From NCBI RefSeq assembly GCF_024166365.1, contig NC_064826.1, positions 25,816,001-25,880,000 on the forward strand: DNA of 64,000 nucleotides. The letters run 5' to 3'. A program made the translations under genes and the position numbers. The notes beneath the pieces are model-generated. The model made no database searches, was not told where the DNA came from, and saw only the letters and a program-made list of their open reading frames with translations. The DNA is from Elephas maximus indicus (taxonomy: Eukaryota > Chordata > Mammalia > Proboscidea > Elephantidae). Each line of letters starts with the position of its first letter. Positions within the stretch are counted from its first letter, which is position 1. Below, in pieces: positions 34,870-45,722 of the stretch.

Positions 34870-35195
34870 TCATATTACATTATTTGTAACGTGGTTATTT
34901 ATGGGTGATATCACTCACAGCTATAAACAGGCTCCAAGGTAATTAGTCAACTCAAAAATTCAAACTTCAAATTGGGGCTTATCGTGATGTTGGTCTGAAT
35001 CAGTGAAGGCGATGTGGATAAATTGGGCTCTTTACCCAGTCACTCGTTCAAATTGGCCCCGCACCCCCGCAAAAAAAAAAAAAAAAAAGGGCTTGTTTAG
35101 TCTGGTATGACATCTCCAACTGCATGGGCTGCAGGGAGTCCATGATTTTCTTAAATTATACACAAAGATGTGCATTTTTCTTTTTTAAAAAAGTG
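34870..35195. other. Unassigned sequence
   Basis: No gene or repeat recognised. Contains an A run at 35071-35088. Confidence 0.4.
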
Positions 35196-35204
35196 CCATA
35201 AAAA

Positions 35205-35395
35205 CAAACCAAGCCAAACCCGTTGCGGTGGAGTCCATTCTGACTCACAGCGACCCTATAGGACAGAGTAGAACTGCCCCCCCACAGGACAGAGTAGAAC
35301 TGCCCCCATAGAGTTTCCAAGGAGCGCCCGGTGGATTCAAACTGCCTATCTTTTGGTTAGCAGCTCTAGCTCTTAGCCACTATGCCACCAGGGTT
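35205..35395 (-). mobile_element. AfroSINE with internal 29-bp duplication
   Basis: The ggacagagtagaactgcccc block occurs twice in tandem at about 35259-35311. Otherwise short form with head ttagccactatgccaccagg. Confidence 0.93.
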
Positions 35396-35423
35396 TTTAC
35401 CATATTCTAGGGGTGTCAGTAAG

Positions 35424-35615
35424 GAGTCCCCTGGATGGCACAAACTAAGTGCTCAACTACTTTTCAGAAGGTTGGCAGTTGGGAACCAACCCCCGCCCTG
35501 AGGTGCCATGGAAGAAGGTCTTGGTGATCTGCTTCCAAAAGTTCACAGCCTCGAAAACCCTACTCTGCGCACGTGGGGTCACCATGAGTCGGAATTGATT
35601 CAACAGCAACTGTTT
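35424..35615 (+). mobile_element. AfroSINE, diverged long form
   Basis: Head gagtcccctggatggcacaa, middle ggtgatctgcttccaaaagt, tail gggtcaccatgagtcggaat. Confidence 0.88.
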
Positions 35616-35650
35616 TTAGTTTAGTTTACAGGTGTCTGTGGCAGAAAAAA

Positions 35651-35805
35651 GGCACTCTGGTGGTGCAGTGCTTAAGAGCTTGACTAGTAACCAGAGAGTC
35701 AGCAGTTTAAATCCACCATCGGCTCCTTGGAAACCCTATGGGGCAGTTCTACTCTGTCCTATAGGGTAGCTATGAGCTGGAATCGACTCAACAACAGAGG
35801 GTTTT
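35651..35805 (+). mobile_element. AfroSINE, short form
   Basis: Head ggcactctggtggtgcagtg, tail agggtagctatgagctggaa. Confidence 0.94.
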
Positions 35806-35819
35806 GGTGGCAGAAAAAT

Positions 35820-36335
35820 GGTTAAGAATCTTTGATGTAGAATTGAGCAGGGAGAGAGATCTCACAAATGGTTCCAGGGTGAGGTGACTTTAGGAAAGGT
35901 GGTTTCTCTTGACTTCTGAAATTGTACCTGAACTTCATTCAGAATAGGACTTACTTTTTCAAGAATAGAGAACACAGCTGACCTAGGAGTGAAGCTGGAC
36001 AGAGTTCCAGAGAAAGAGGATGCATGTGTTAAGTTGACAGAAATTGCCTAAATGTACTATGAACCTGGGATAGTCTTCACTGAAAACTCCTTCTGTGGCC
36101 ATCTGGACACTCCCCTCTCAATGATAAATTTAAGAGCAATGTGGGCATCAAGACAACAGTCCCAAAGTTGAGGTCAAAGGAAACAAGCATACCCTTTATG
36201 GTGACAGTGACAAGTATGGAGCTCTCAGTTCACCTGTTGGCAATGGTAGAATCTTGTGGGCAGTTCTGAGGTCCTGTTGCACGCAGCACTCCAGTTTGGG
36301 AAGGAATGATTGTTCTGTTTGCTGGAGGATCCTCT
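35820..36335. other. Unassigned sequence
   Basis: About 500 bases with no recognised gene or repeat. Confidence 0.4.
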
Positions 36336-36339
36336 AGGC

Positions 36340-36482
36340 CAGAGCTTTTCAAACTTTAAAGTGCTGACAAATCATTGCAGATTCTGATTCAGGGAGGTCT
36401 GGAGCAGACCCGAGAGTCTGCATTTCTAACAAGCTTCCTGATGATGTCGGTGCTGGTGTCTAAGGAACACACTCTGAGGATC
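36340..36482 (+). mobile_element. MER20-like hAT transposon
   Basis: gagcttttcaaactttaaag, gattctgattcaggg.ggtctgg and ctgcatttctaacaagcttc follow the MER20 order. Confidence 0.75.
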
Positions 36483-36689
36483 AAGCAAGGCTCCAGGCGA
36501 GAGTAAACTTTAAGGGTGCATCAACCACTTCGGGAAGCATATGGTTTGCTATTTTTCTGCCCCTTTCCTGTTTCCTGATAATGGCCTATTTAAAGCTATA
36601 TGACTCATGATGTAATGTAGCCAGTAAGTTAGATTACCCAGCAAAGTGAAATTGTAGAGCAGTATTTCTTAACCCTAGAATTCATGGGG

Positions 36690-37045
36690 GAACTTTAAAC
36701 AAACAAAAAATCGAAAACATGTCAAGGAACTGAAACCACTCCTGGAGATCACCTTTCAGTTAAATAACAGATTGGCTCATAAAATAAACAGTATCACCAG
36801 TGAGTACGGAACTCCTTTCATGAGACCAAACGGTCAACATTTACCCTAAAGCAAAGATGAGAAGAAGGTAAGGGGTGGTGGCAGCAAAGCCAGATTAACT
36901 AAAACAGAACAACCACAATGAAAATAATGAGAATGCTGACACATTGTGAAAAATGTAACCAGTGTCTCTGAACAATATGTAACCTAATTAGCTGTGTAAT
37001 CTTTCACCAAAAATGCAATAAAATATTAAAAAAACAACAACACAC
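36690..37045 (+). mobile_element. LINE 3'-UTR-like segment with poly-A
   Basis: tcaaggaactgaaaccactc through aaaaatgcaataaaatatta, ending in A-rich sequence. It resembles an afrotherian LINE 3' end. The family name is uncertain. Confidence 0.45.
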
Positions 37046-37127
37046 ATACCAATTCCCTTGCCCCACTCCAGATCTATTAAATCAGAAATTCCAGAGGTGA
37101 AGCTTAGGTATTGGTTTCTTTCTTTTT

Positions 37128-37757
37128 CTTTTTTAACAGCTTTATTGAGATACAATTTACGTACCATAAAATTCATCCATTCAAAGTGTAAAATTTAATG
37201 ATTTTTAAGCATATTCACAGATATGTGCAACTATCACCATAGCCAATTTTAGAACATTTTCATCACCATAAAAAGGGACCCTGAACTCTAGCTATCTGTC
37301 CCCTCTTTATGCCCACATCCCACCAAGCCCTCAGCAACCACTAATCCACTCTCTGTCTCTATGGATTGCCTATTCTGGGCATTTCATATAAATGGAATCA
37401 TACAGTATGTGATTTTTTTGCAACTGGCTTCTTTGACTTAGCGTAATGTTTTCAAGGTTCATCCACATTCATATATGCTGTGACTACTATTCCTCCGTGT
37501 GGGTATACCACATTTTGTTTATCCGTTCATTGCTTGGTGGACACCTGGGTTGCTTCCACCTTTTGTTGACTGTGAATAATGCTGCTTTTGTATAAACACG
37601 TATTTCCATTTTTCTTGTGTGTATACTTAGGAGTGGAGTTGCTGAGACATACGGTAACTCTTTAACTGTGTGAGAAACTACTAGACTGTTTCCCAAGTGC
37701 CTGCACCATTTTATATTCCTATTTTCAGTGTAGAGGGTCCTGATTTCTCATCAATGC
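37128..37757 (-). mobile_element. Ancient L1 (L1M-type) 3' end
   Basis: cagctttattgagatacaat, tatggattgcctattctggg and ggagtggagttgctgagaca match the well-known L1M 3' region in reverse orientation. Confidence 0.88.
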
Positions 37758-37848
37758 TTGTCATTAGCTCACTTATCTCAAAGTATTTTCTATTTCTTGT
37801 TTGATTTCTTTTTGACCCATTGGTTATTTAAGAGTGTTTTCAGCATGG

Positions 37849-37995
37849 AGCCTTGGTGGCGCACTGATTAACTGCTTGGCTGCTAACCAAAAGGTTGGCA
37901 GTTCAAATCCACCAGCTACTCTTTGGAGACTCTATGGGCAATTCTGCTCCGTCCTATGAGGTTGCTATGAGTCACCATCAACAACAATGGGTTTG
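37849..37995 (+). mobile_element. AfroSINE inside old L1
   Basis: Head ggagccttggtggcgcactg, truncated tail gaggttgctatgagtcacca. Confidence 0.93.
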
Positions 37996-38244
37996 TTTTT
38001 TGTTTTAATTTCAACGTTTTTTACTTTTCCAAATTTCTTCCTGTTACCAATTTATAATTTCATTTGATTGTATCAGATACTATACTTTTATATTATTTCT
38101 ATCATTTTAAATTTATTCAAGTTTGTTTTATAGTCTAGCGTATGGTCTCTCCTGGGTAATGTTTCTTGTGCACTTGAGAAGAATGTATATTCTACTTTCA
38201 TTAGGTGGAGTGTTCTAGTTGCCAGGTCTAGTTGGTTTATAAAA

Positions 38245-38405
38245 AAAAAACAAACCTGTTGCCATCAAGTCATTTCCAACTCATAGTGAACCTATAGGAC
38301 GGGGTAGAACTGTCCCATAGGGTTTCCAAGGAGTGGCTGGTGAAGTTGAACACTGATTTTTTTATTAGCAGTTGTAGTGCTCAACCAGTGTGACACCAGG
38401 GCTGT
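38245..38405 (-). mobile_element. AfroSINE inside old L1
   Basis: Tail cctgttgccatcaagtcatt, head caaccagtgtgacaccaggg. Confidence 0.92.
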
Positions 38406-38746
38406 TGTTCAAATCTTGTTTCTTTGTTGAGCTTCTGCCTAGTTGTTCCACCCATTTTTGAGTGTGGGATACTGAAGTCTCCAACTATTATTGTTGAGTT
38501 CAGTTTCTCCATATTTGTCTGTTTTGCTTCGCGTACTTTAGTGCACTGTTGGTGTGTATATGTTTATAATTATTATATTTTCATGATATATCCTTTGACA
38601 CTGACACTTATCATTACAAATGTCTCCCTTTATCTCTAGTAACATTTTTTGTTTTAAAGCCTATTTTCTCTCAATATTATGTTAATATAGCCACTCCAGC
38701 TTTGTCGTGGCTGCTGCTGCATGATAGCAACAGAGTCCTTTTACTT

Positions 38747-38903
38747 GGAGCCCTGGTGGTGCAGTGGTTAAAGAGCTTGACTGTTAACCAAAAAGGTCAA
38801 CAGTTCAAATCCACCAGCTGCTCCTTGGAAACCCTCTGGGGCAGTTCTACTCTGTTCTATAGGGTCACTATGAGTCGGAATTGATTTGACGGCAAGGGGT
38901 TTA
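38747..38903 (+). mobile_element. AfroSINE inside old L1, 11-bp TSD
   Basis: Flanked by perfect TCCTTTTACTT at 38736-38746 and 38904-38914. Short form. Confidence 0.95.
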
Positions 38904-39189
38904 TCCTTTTACTTACAATCTATTTGTATTTTTTAATCAAAAATCCCTCTTGCAAACCATATGGACCTTGTTTTTTCTTTTTCTTTTTTTTTATCCAGTC
39001 TGATGACATCTGCCTTTTGACCGAATTTTTTAATCTAGTCACATTTAATGTTATTATTGATATAGTTGGATTTATGTCTGCCATTTTCCTTTTGGTTTTA
39101 TGTCTAATGTCTTTTTGTTCTTGTCTTTCTACTTTATTATTTTCTTTCACATTAAGCAAATATCCTCTGATGTAGCTTTTTTTTTTTTT

Positions 39190-40080
39190 TTTCTTATTTA
39201 ATTCCTCAGAAGCAGTACAAACCTACTCTTAAGCATGTAACATAAAATGCATGGTCTACCAGGATGAGTTAGTAAGTCACACTCCTGTACCAAACATAGC
39301 AGAAGGGTTTTTTGACTTATATTCTGCAGCAGTTGTAGGACAGATTCCCTTCAGAACCAGCAACCAGCTATGGCTCTGCCACCCCGTTTTTGTTTGCACA
39401 AATGAAACCTCCTTTGGAACTAAAAGCATTATGGGAAATGAACATTTTAACTCCTCAGAGTAAACCCACAAATAAACTAACACTTTGATCTTAAATATGG
39501 AAAGCACTGAAACCAGTTCATTTGGTCCACTTATTGCAATCTTTTTAATAATAAATGAGACAAATTTTCTGTAGTGGATTAGGGATATATTAATATCTTA
39601 TTGGCTGGAAGAATCAACTCAAAGTGCTGGTGAATAACATCCATGACTTTATTTAGGAAAAAATAGAAGCAGAAAGCCTCTGCTGATGTGATGCCATTAG
39701 GTAAGAATTTCTACTTTGAGAAAATAACACATCATGTTGACCGGAACGGTCTGTTACGTAAGGGGACAAAAGTAGATGCTTGATATATCACCCAAGTCAA
39801 TTATCCAGTTTTTCCAACCCCTACACACATTTTAATAATGAAGGTCACACTTATAAATCATTTTAGAAAATACACATTCTGAGTCATGAGAAGTTCTATC
39901 TCCCTATTCAAAGTTACTTGAAATAAAATCAGAGAATTGATGATGTGTTCAGTGGTATAAAGGTTAAATCAGACTTTCAAGAAAAAGGATAAAAAAACAC
40001 ATTTGAAAGGATCTTATGACTCTTTCAATGACAAATAGTTCTCCAGCTCAGAATTTAAAAAACAACAACAACAAAAAAGG
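39190..40080. other. Unassigned sequence
   Basis: About 900 bases with no recognised gene or repeat. Short frames at 39251-39463 (plus) and 39507-39277 (minus) resemble nothing I know. Confidence 0.45.
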
Positions 40081-40099
40081 CAAAACAAAAAAAAATCAA

Positions 40100-40300
40100 A
40101 CCAACCAGTTGCTATAGAGTAATTTCAACCTCATGGAGACCCCGTGCGCGTCAGAACAGAACTGTGCTCCACAGTGTTTTCAGTAGCTGATTTTTCAGAA
40201 GTAGATGGCCAGGCCTTTCTTCTGAGGCACCCTGGGTAGATTCAAACTGCCAGCCTTTTGGTTAGCAGGTGAATGCTTCACTGCACCACCCAGGGCGCTT
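40100..40300 (-). mobile_element. AfroSINE, long-body variant
   Basis: Tail ccagttgctatagagtaatt, middle agctgatttttcagaagtag (the RTE-leader-like segment), head ttcactgcaccacccagggc. Confidence 0.9.
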
Positions 40301-40309
40301 TCCAGCACA

Positions 40310-41030
40310 GAACATTTCTCAATTTAGGGCTGCCCTGTCCCCTGTTCATTCCCAGGCATGCACATACACAAAAAATAACACTCATATAACCTAGATATAG
40401 AAATTAATTATTTCTGTAAGTCTGTTAAATTTGGAACAACATCAAGACTTGAAAATAAGAGTGGATCCTAAACAGGCCTATACTAAAGAGGCCTATCGCA
40501 TAAACGATTGATATGGACTATGTCTCTGCTCTTTTCATATGCAGAGGAAGAAAAATAATTGTAGATCAACCAGAAGAATACTGATCTCCTTTTACAATAC
40601 TCATTCATAGTATTATAAAATATTTCATTTTCATTTTGGTTTTTACATTTAGAAAGTAGACATTAACAATGTCAGTTACCTCTGAAAGTATCGGTCACCT
40701 GGCAAGCAGGGACCCAGAGTGAAGCAAAGAGCACACCTAGATTACAAACATTTTCTAGAAAGATGAAAGAGGTGAAGAGGAAGTGAAATCAACTATCATC
40801 CCTTCTGTAATAGCAGCACACCTCTCTCGAGTTTAGCTTTCAAGCAAATTGTCTCCAAAGGAAGAAAATCCTGTCAACAGCACATACCTCTCAAGGGAAC
40901 AACACAATGTGTAAGTGATTATAAATGGGACATAGCATCGGAAGGAGGAAATTGCCCAAGACTTAAGCTTTTATCCTAAGCTTTTCCTTTATTTAGTGAT
41001 CAAGGGAAGGTGGGTGAGGATCAGCAACAT
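40310..41030. other. Unassigned sequence
   Basis: About 700 bases of A/T-rich DNA with no recognised feature. Confidence 0.4.
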
Positions 41031-41034
41031 GTTA

Positions 41035-41170
41035 TTAAGAGCCAGGGATGTGTTATGCCATTTACTCCTAAGAACAATTCACTGAAGTGTGAATTATAGT
41101 CCCAATTTTTCAGACAAGAAAATGAATAATATAAGTGACTTTCCTAGTATTATACAGCCAGGTGGATAGC
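41035..41170 (-). mobile_element. MIR SINE
   Basis: ccaatttttcagacaagaaaatg followed by gtgactttcctagtattatac and cagccaggtgg is MIR in reverse. Confidence 0.72.
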
Positions 41171-41179
41171 TTCAAAATG

Positions 41180-41670
41180 TATTCAAATGGACTCTAAAGC
41201 TACTATTTAAGATTGATGCAAAGCTAATATTTCTTGCTAGGACCCCCTTCCTGAGAGCACTTCTGGGTCCCTTAAATGTCATTTATTAAATATTTTTTAA
41301 TAAGGATTTTTGCTTACAAAAGACACCAAGCCATTTTTATTAGCCATTGCCCCAGCTTCTGCCAGATTCTAAAGAGGTGTCAGCCCAGGCAAGCATGCAT
41401 ATTATCTTAAGGCCCTCACATATTACCAGAATCTGTGAAGGAAGGACTCATGACACGTGGGAAAGGCGCCATATTAGAATAACTGCATTTGCAACAAGTT
41501 GGGAACAGCTCCCCTTGCCTCAGTTCCTGCCCCCTCTTGAGAAGCCATGTCAGGAACAGGTTCTATACGCAGTGAGCCTGGTTGGGCTGAGAGCAGAGGC
41601 CTGGCTTGAACCTAAGGCTGAAACAGGACCTCCTCATCTGGCCCTCTGTGATTTCTGAGTTGACCCCTTA
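41180..41670. other. Unassigned sequence downstream of HYAL4
   Basis: A plus-strand 103-codon frame (41347-41658) shows no conserved motif and is probably chance. Confidence 0.4.
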
Positions 41671-41677
41671 GTCAGAT

Positions 41678-41838
41678 GGAAATCCTGGTGGCATACTAGT
41701 TAAGAGCCATGGCTGCTAATCAAAAGGTTGACAGTTTGAATCCACCGGGCACTCCTTGGAAACCCTATGGGGCAGTTCTACTCTGGCCTATAGAGCCTCT
41801 ATGAGCCAGAATTGACTCGATGGCAATGGGTTTGTTTT
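41678..41838 (+). mobile_element. AfroSINE, short form
   Basis: Head gaaatcctggtggcatacta, tail agcctctatgagccagaatt. Confidence 0.94.
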
Positions 41839-41935
41839 TTTGTTAGATAATTAATCTATCCATAATTATGCAAGTTGCTAGCTAGAAAACTGGTCTTTGA
41901 AATTAATAATTTAACATTTATTTGTACAATTCAGG

Positions 41936-42058
41936 ACACCCTGGTGGTGTAGTGGTTAAGTGCTATGGCTGCTAACCAAGAGGTCGGCAGTTCAGATCTA
42001 CCAGCCACTCCTTGGAAACTCTGTGGGGCAATTCTACTCTGTCCTATAGGGTCACTAT
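41936..42058 (+). mobile_element. AfroSINE, truncated at the tail by a mini-RTE
   Basis: Head gacaccctggtggtgtagtgg to tatagggtcactat, where the internally deleted RTE begins. Confidence 0.92.
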
Positions 42059-42262
42059 AGCCAATGAAAACCCAACAGATCTCACAGAATATTGTGCTAG
42101 TGCTGAAGATGAGCCCCTTAGGTTGGAAGGCACTCAAAAGGCACAGTGGTCACAACAATGGACTAGAGCATACCCAGAGTGGTGTAGGACCAGGCAACGT
42201 TTCATTCTGTTGTACATGGAATCGCCATGAGTCAGAGTGGACTGGACAGCAACTAACAACAG
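42059..42262 (+). mobile_element. Internally deleted RTE (5' leader fused to 3' tail)
   Basis: 42059-42139 matches the RTE leader at about 4832-4920 (agccaatgaaaaccc, gatgagccccttaggttgga). 42140-42262 matches the last about 125 bases (cacagtggtcacaacaatgg to caactaacaacagg). The roughly 2.8 kb between, including all coding sequence, is gone. Confidence 0.88.
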
Positions 42263-42499
42263 GTTGGAACAGAACTTAAACATTCCAGTAAGAAAGAAGA
42301 GTGCATTGTTTTGACTCCCGCATCTGGTTTCTTAGCCAGCTTGGAGCTGAATAAGTGAAAGGTTTGTTTCTGTTCAGTGACATACATAATGTCTACCTAT
42401 AATACCTCTCAGTGGATTCATGAGTGAAAAACTTCTCATAATTTTCATCTCTTCCCTAAGTAACTACAGAAGACTCGCTTCCCTTCAGACTCAATTATC

Positions 42500-42901
42500 T
42501 CACAGCTGAGTGCTCCAATAACAGGTCAGAACCAGCAGACGCAGGCTTATTAGTGAGCCAGAGACAGGGGAAGCCCCGGCCCTGCCATCAGGCGCCTTCA
42601 TCGCCCTGCAATCAGCACCTTCGTAGCCCTGATAACAATGACAGGAAAATTTCTCCGCCATGACTTCCAGGTCTGTATCAGATGCTGCTCCTGTCACAGT
42701 AATGTCTCCGTCCTCGGAGGCTCTGATGTGGTAGCTTGCAGGGTTCAGGTGAAGGTAATCGGGAGCTTTCCACCTCCTCCGAACGCACCTGCCGTTGTTC
42801 CCACACAGGTGTCGGCTGCACACCTCAGCGGCTCCGGTCACGTTGACTATGTAGTACCCTAAATCAGAGCTCACAAACTGCTTCACCTTCGTACAGTTGC
42901 C
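42500..42901 (-). CDS. HYAL4: HYAL4 exon 3 (C-terminal EGF-like region)
   Basis: Last coding exon: residues 349-481 and a stop. The acceptor is ttccag at 42907-42902 and the first codon GGC at 42901, phase 0, consistent with exon 2. It holds N350-C-T and N368-V-T sequons, the EGF-like cysteines (CSRHLC, GRC, FSCHC, GADC), the family motif YLHLNP and a hydrophobic C-terminus (SGSLISLRLLVLTCYW) that could direct GPI attachment. Compared with the human protein as I remember it, a cysteine shortly before this segment reads as arginine (APDGRAG). The exon is open throughout. Confidence 0.95.
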   Translation of the reverse strand, partial: GNCTKVKQFVSSDLGYYIVNVTGAAEVCSRHLCGNNGRCVRRRWKAPDYLHLNPASYHIRASEDGDITVTGAASDTDLEVMAEKFSCHCYQGYEGADCRAMKAPDGRAGASPVSGSLISLRLLVLTCYWSTQL

Positions 42902-43456
42902 CTGGAAATGTAGAAACACACAAGATTACAGCTTTTAGGCCCACAAGCAGTTCTTTGGACTTGATTGACAGTGGATGGCTTGGTTCTAGTTAGTGAAGGC
43001 TTAGGCTCCTGGAAGCTACAGCACAGGGGTCTCAGATCAGAAAGGGTGGGAGATCTGAGGGACAGGAGGTGGAGAACGTTAGTCAGCTCAGTCATTGAAC
43101 TTGCAAATCAAATGGGCCCCAGATCCAGCATGAGATCTTGCCTTCTTCCAATATATGCCATTTTTAATCCTTCCAGGCCCTATGTTAATGGGTATGAAGG
43201 GGAGAGGACAAAACCCCAAATTAGAAATGAAGTTAAGAGCCAGGATTTACCTGCTGTCCTCCAGCCACCTTTCAGATATGTGGTGCCTTTCATGGTGGAG
43301 TCAGAACCTGAGTTTTCACATTCCACAGATTTACTGTCAAATCACCAATATGAAACCATCTGGATCTTGTGTAGAATTGAAAGGCAGGAATGCCTGGAAG
43401 GCTGTCTAGGTCATTTGCGGTGGGAGGCTTCCTAGTACGCATTCCTAACAGGGGCC

Positions 43457-43665
43457 ATTGGAGTTCTCGGGTGGTGCAAACAGTTTACGCTCTTGGCTGC
43501 TAATGGAAAGGTTGGAGGTTCGAGTACACCAAGAGGTGCCTCAAAAGAAAGGCCTGGCAATCTGCTTCTGCAAAGTCAGCCATTGAAAACCATATGGAGC
43601 ATAGTTCTACTCTGACACACATGAGGTCACCATAAGTCAGAATCCACTCAAAGACAACTGTTTTT
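43457..43665 (+). mobile_element. AfroSINE, long-body variant, in HYAL4 intron 2
   Basis: Head gagttctcgggtggtgcaaa. The middle ggcaatctgcttctgcaaag and agccattgaaaacc match the RTE leader near 4812-4845. Tail gaggtcaccataagtcagaa. Confidence 0.92.
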
Positions 43666-43805
43666 TTTATCTTAACAGAGGCCAGTAGGCTCCCTGATGA
43701 AGGTCTTCTCATGAGCTATGTGGACTGGAGTGGAAAGACAGGAATTGATCTTCTCAGTTTCTACCTAATTCTCATACACGGACAGAGAAGATTTTAACCT
43801 GATAT

Positions 43806-43995
43806 GTTGTTGTTTTTGTGTGCTGTTGAGTCGATTCTGTACTCATAGCAACCCTATAGGACAGAGTAGAACTGCCCCATAGGGTTTCCTAAGCTGTAAT
43901 TTTTATGGGAGCAGATCGCCAGGCCTTCCCTCCTGTGGAGCTGCTGGTGGGTTTGGTTAGCAGCCAAGTGTTTCACCGTTGCACCAACTGGGCCC
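43806..43995 (-). mobile_element. AfroSINE, long form, in HYAL4 intron 2
   Basis: Tail ttgttgtttttgtgtgctgt, middle gggagcagatcgccaggcct, head ttcaccgttgcaccaactgg. Confidence 0.92.
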
Positions 43996-44044
43996 CACTT
44001 TAACCTGACAATGCTCATAAATAGTTTCGTGAGCTATGCAGTAA

Positions 44045-44330
44045 GGCCCCAGGTTATGAACATCCGACTTACAGACAAGTCAAACTTGCCTTTTAATGTT
44101 ATGTAAATTTGCCCTCAATTCGAAATGACTGAAACAACCGCTAGTGGCACAAATTCTTCATCGCAATCACCTTCACTTGCTGCAAGTGCAGCTTTTAAAT
44201 CACTGAAAAGGCTTCAAGCCTTTCCTTGAGCTAAAGGAAGGCTAAACAAGAACCGTATGCCTCTGTTGGACTCACAAATTCGACTTAAGACAGGAGCAGA
44301 TCTCGTTCCTAACCTGGGGACTGCCGGTAT
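44045..44330. mobile_element. Tc1/mariner-type (Tigger-like) MITE, copy 1
   Basis: Left end ccccaggttatgaacatccg and right end cgttcctaacctggggactg are inverted repeats of each other. The ends match the element at 62891-63236. No transposase is present. Confidence 0.65.
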
Positions 44331-44339
44331 CTCCACAGC

Positions 44340-44600
44340 AACAAATTGAGCCTGTGAAATTCTATGACAAATATCAGATTATCATGAACTTTCAAAAAAT
44401 CCAATTAACAAAAACTATTAAGGATATACGTCTTATAATTCCAAGCAAAATGTGTTAAACCACAGAGATGTACGCAAATGACATATGGAAAAACAGGAAA
44501 TCGTGATTAATTTGGATGGGAGAAATCTAGGAAGAGTTCTTGGAGTAAAGAATAGCTGGGCTGGGAGATGTCTGAAGAGATATATAAATCTTTTTGTAAA
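44340..44600. other. Unassigned sequence in HYAL4 intron 2
   Basis: No feature recognised before the RTE tail at 44610. Confidence 0.4.
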
Positions 44601-44609
44601 TACTACTAA

Positions 44610-44681
44610 TTTTCTTTCTGTTGTGCATAGGGTCGCTATGAGTCAGAACCGACTCGACGGCACCTAACAACACCAACAATT
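44610..44681 (+). mobile_element. RTE 3'-tail fragment
   Basis: tttctttctgttgtgcatag to gcacctaacaacacc, only the last about 65 bases of the RTE. Confidence 0.88.
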
Positions 44682-44784
44682 GATTTTCAGCTGATTTCTC
44701 CTCAGAGGAGGTTGAAAAGTTACCATCTGCTTCTACTTCTCAAAATAAGATACAACTCATTGCATGTGTGGTTAAATGTGCGGG

Positions 44785-45007
44785 TAGAGTCAAACTGCCT
44801 GTGGCTAATGCCAGCTTCACCGCTAACTAGCCTAACTAGCCATCTTCCTGGGTATTCTCTCCATTGCCTAATCTACCAACGAGGATGATAGCTGTTACTT
44901 CATAGGGTTATTATGACCAGTAAGTGAGGAAATCCCCCCCAAAACACTTAGCATAATCCCACCATAAAGTGAATGGTCAACAAATGTCAGTATTATGATT
45001 ATTATCT
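44785..45007 (+). mobile_element. MIR SINE
   Basis: ccattgcctaatctaccaac, then tacttcatagggttattatg and tgaatggtcaacaaatgtca follow the MIR order. Confidence 0.7.
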
Positions 45008-45182
45008 GAACAAAATTAATACTTATTGAATCCCTTCTATGTACCAGGCACTGATCTGGGTTTTCATTCTAAAGCTGGTTTATCGTTGAGGCTACCAGGA
45101 CTGCAATGAGAGTGAGCTCTACGGGAAGACAGCAAACCTTTAAAAAAAAAAAAATAGATATACCTTCAAGGTGCCGACTTAC

Positions 45183-45272
45183 CTCAGATGAAGTTAAATT
45201 CAGGTCTCCCCAAATCACAATGCCTGCAGCTCCCAAGGCCGCACTTTCTCCTATGGTGCTGATAAGGTCTTG
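45183..45272 (-). CDS. HYAL4: HYAL4 exon 2
   Basis: Ninety bases, 30 codons, phase 0 at both ends: residues 319-348 ([20 protein letters not shown], then [10 protein letters not shown]). The acceptor is ctctag (AG at 45274-45273) and the donor gtaagt starts at 45182. It closes the GH56 barrel and carries the N344-L-T sequon. The same 30-codon exon exists in the pseudogene at 11651-11562, which supports shared gene structure. Confidence 0.95.
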
Positions 45273-45722
45273 CTAGAGTTAAGAGAGTAGAGTTCATCGT
45301 CAATTTGAATAGAAAACAACCCTCCAGGGAGTAGCGGCTGCCTTCAATATAGTAGAACTGGGCCAGAGCTCATCTACTCCACAGAGAAGCTGTGATCCAC
45401 TTCCTAGTAATAACATGAATGTTGAATAAGCCAAGGCTCAAAAATCATCATCTATAATCATATGCAAAAAACATGTTAAGTATTTTTTAAAGGAAAACTT
45501 ACATTTTGGCAAGTAGGATGTTGTATTGTAAATCATCACCAAAAGTTTGATTAAATTTGATTTGGTGGTATATACCTACACACAAATCAGTTATATGTAT
45601 ATGATGCAGAAACAGAATGCCAAAGTTTTCCCTCTTCAAATGCCTCGCATTCCTCTTAGCCCGGTTCCCTTTTCATTTTGTAACATTTCCCTGTGGAATT
45701 TTGTCTCTGCAGTGACTCAGAC

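Larger units (their letters stand above)
37757..39180 (-). mobile_element. Ancient L1, ORF2 endonuclease region, split by three AfroSINEs
   Basis: On the minus strand 39159-38920 reads INPTISIITLNV, the start of the L1 endonuclease. Farther on, the text around 38690-38410 keeps the worn endonuclease order (AGVAI, then the KGS region). Copies at 37849-37995, 38245-38405 and 38748-38903 interrupt it. The RT domain is absent before the L1M 3' end at 37128. Confidence 0.8.

Noticed and set aside
41347..41658. Plus-strand frame of 103 codons as a gene
   Set aside because: No domain, no splice or promoter context, and composition looks like non-coding DNA.
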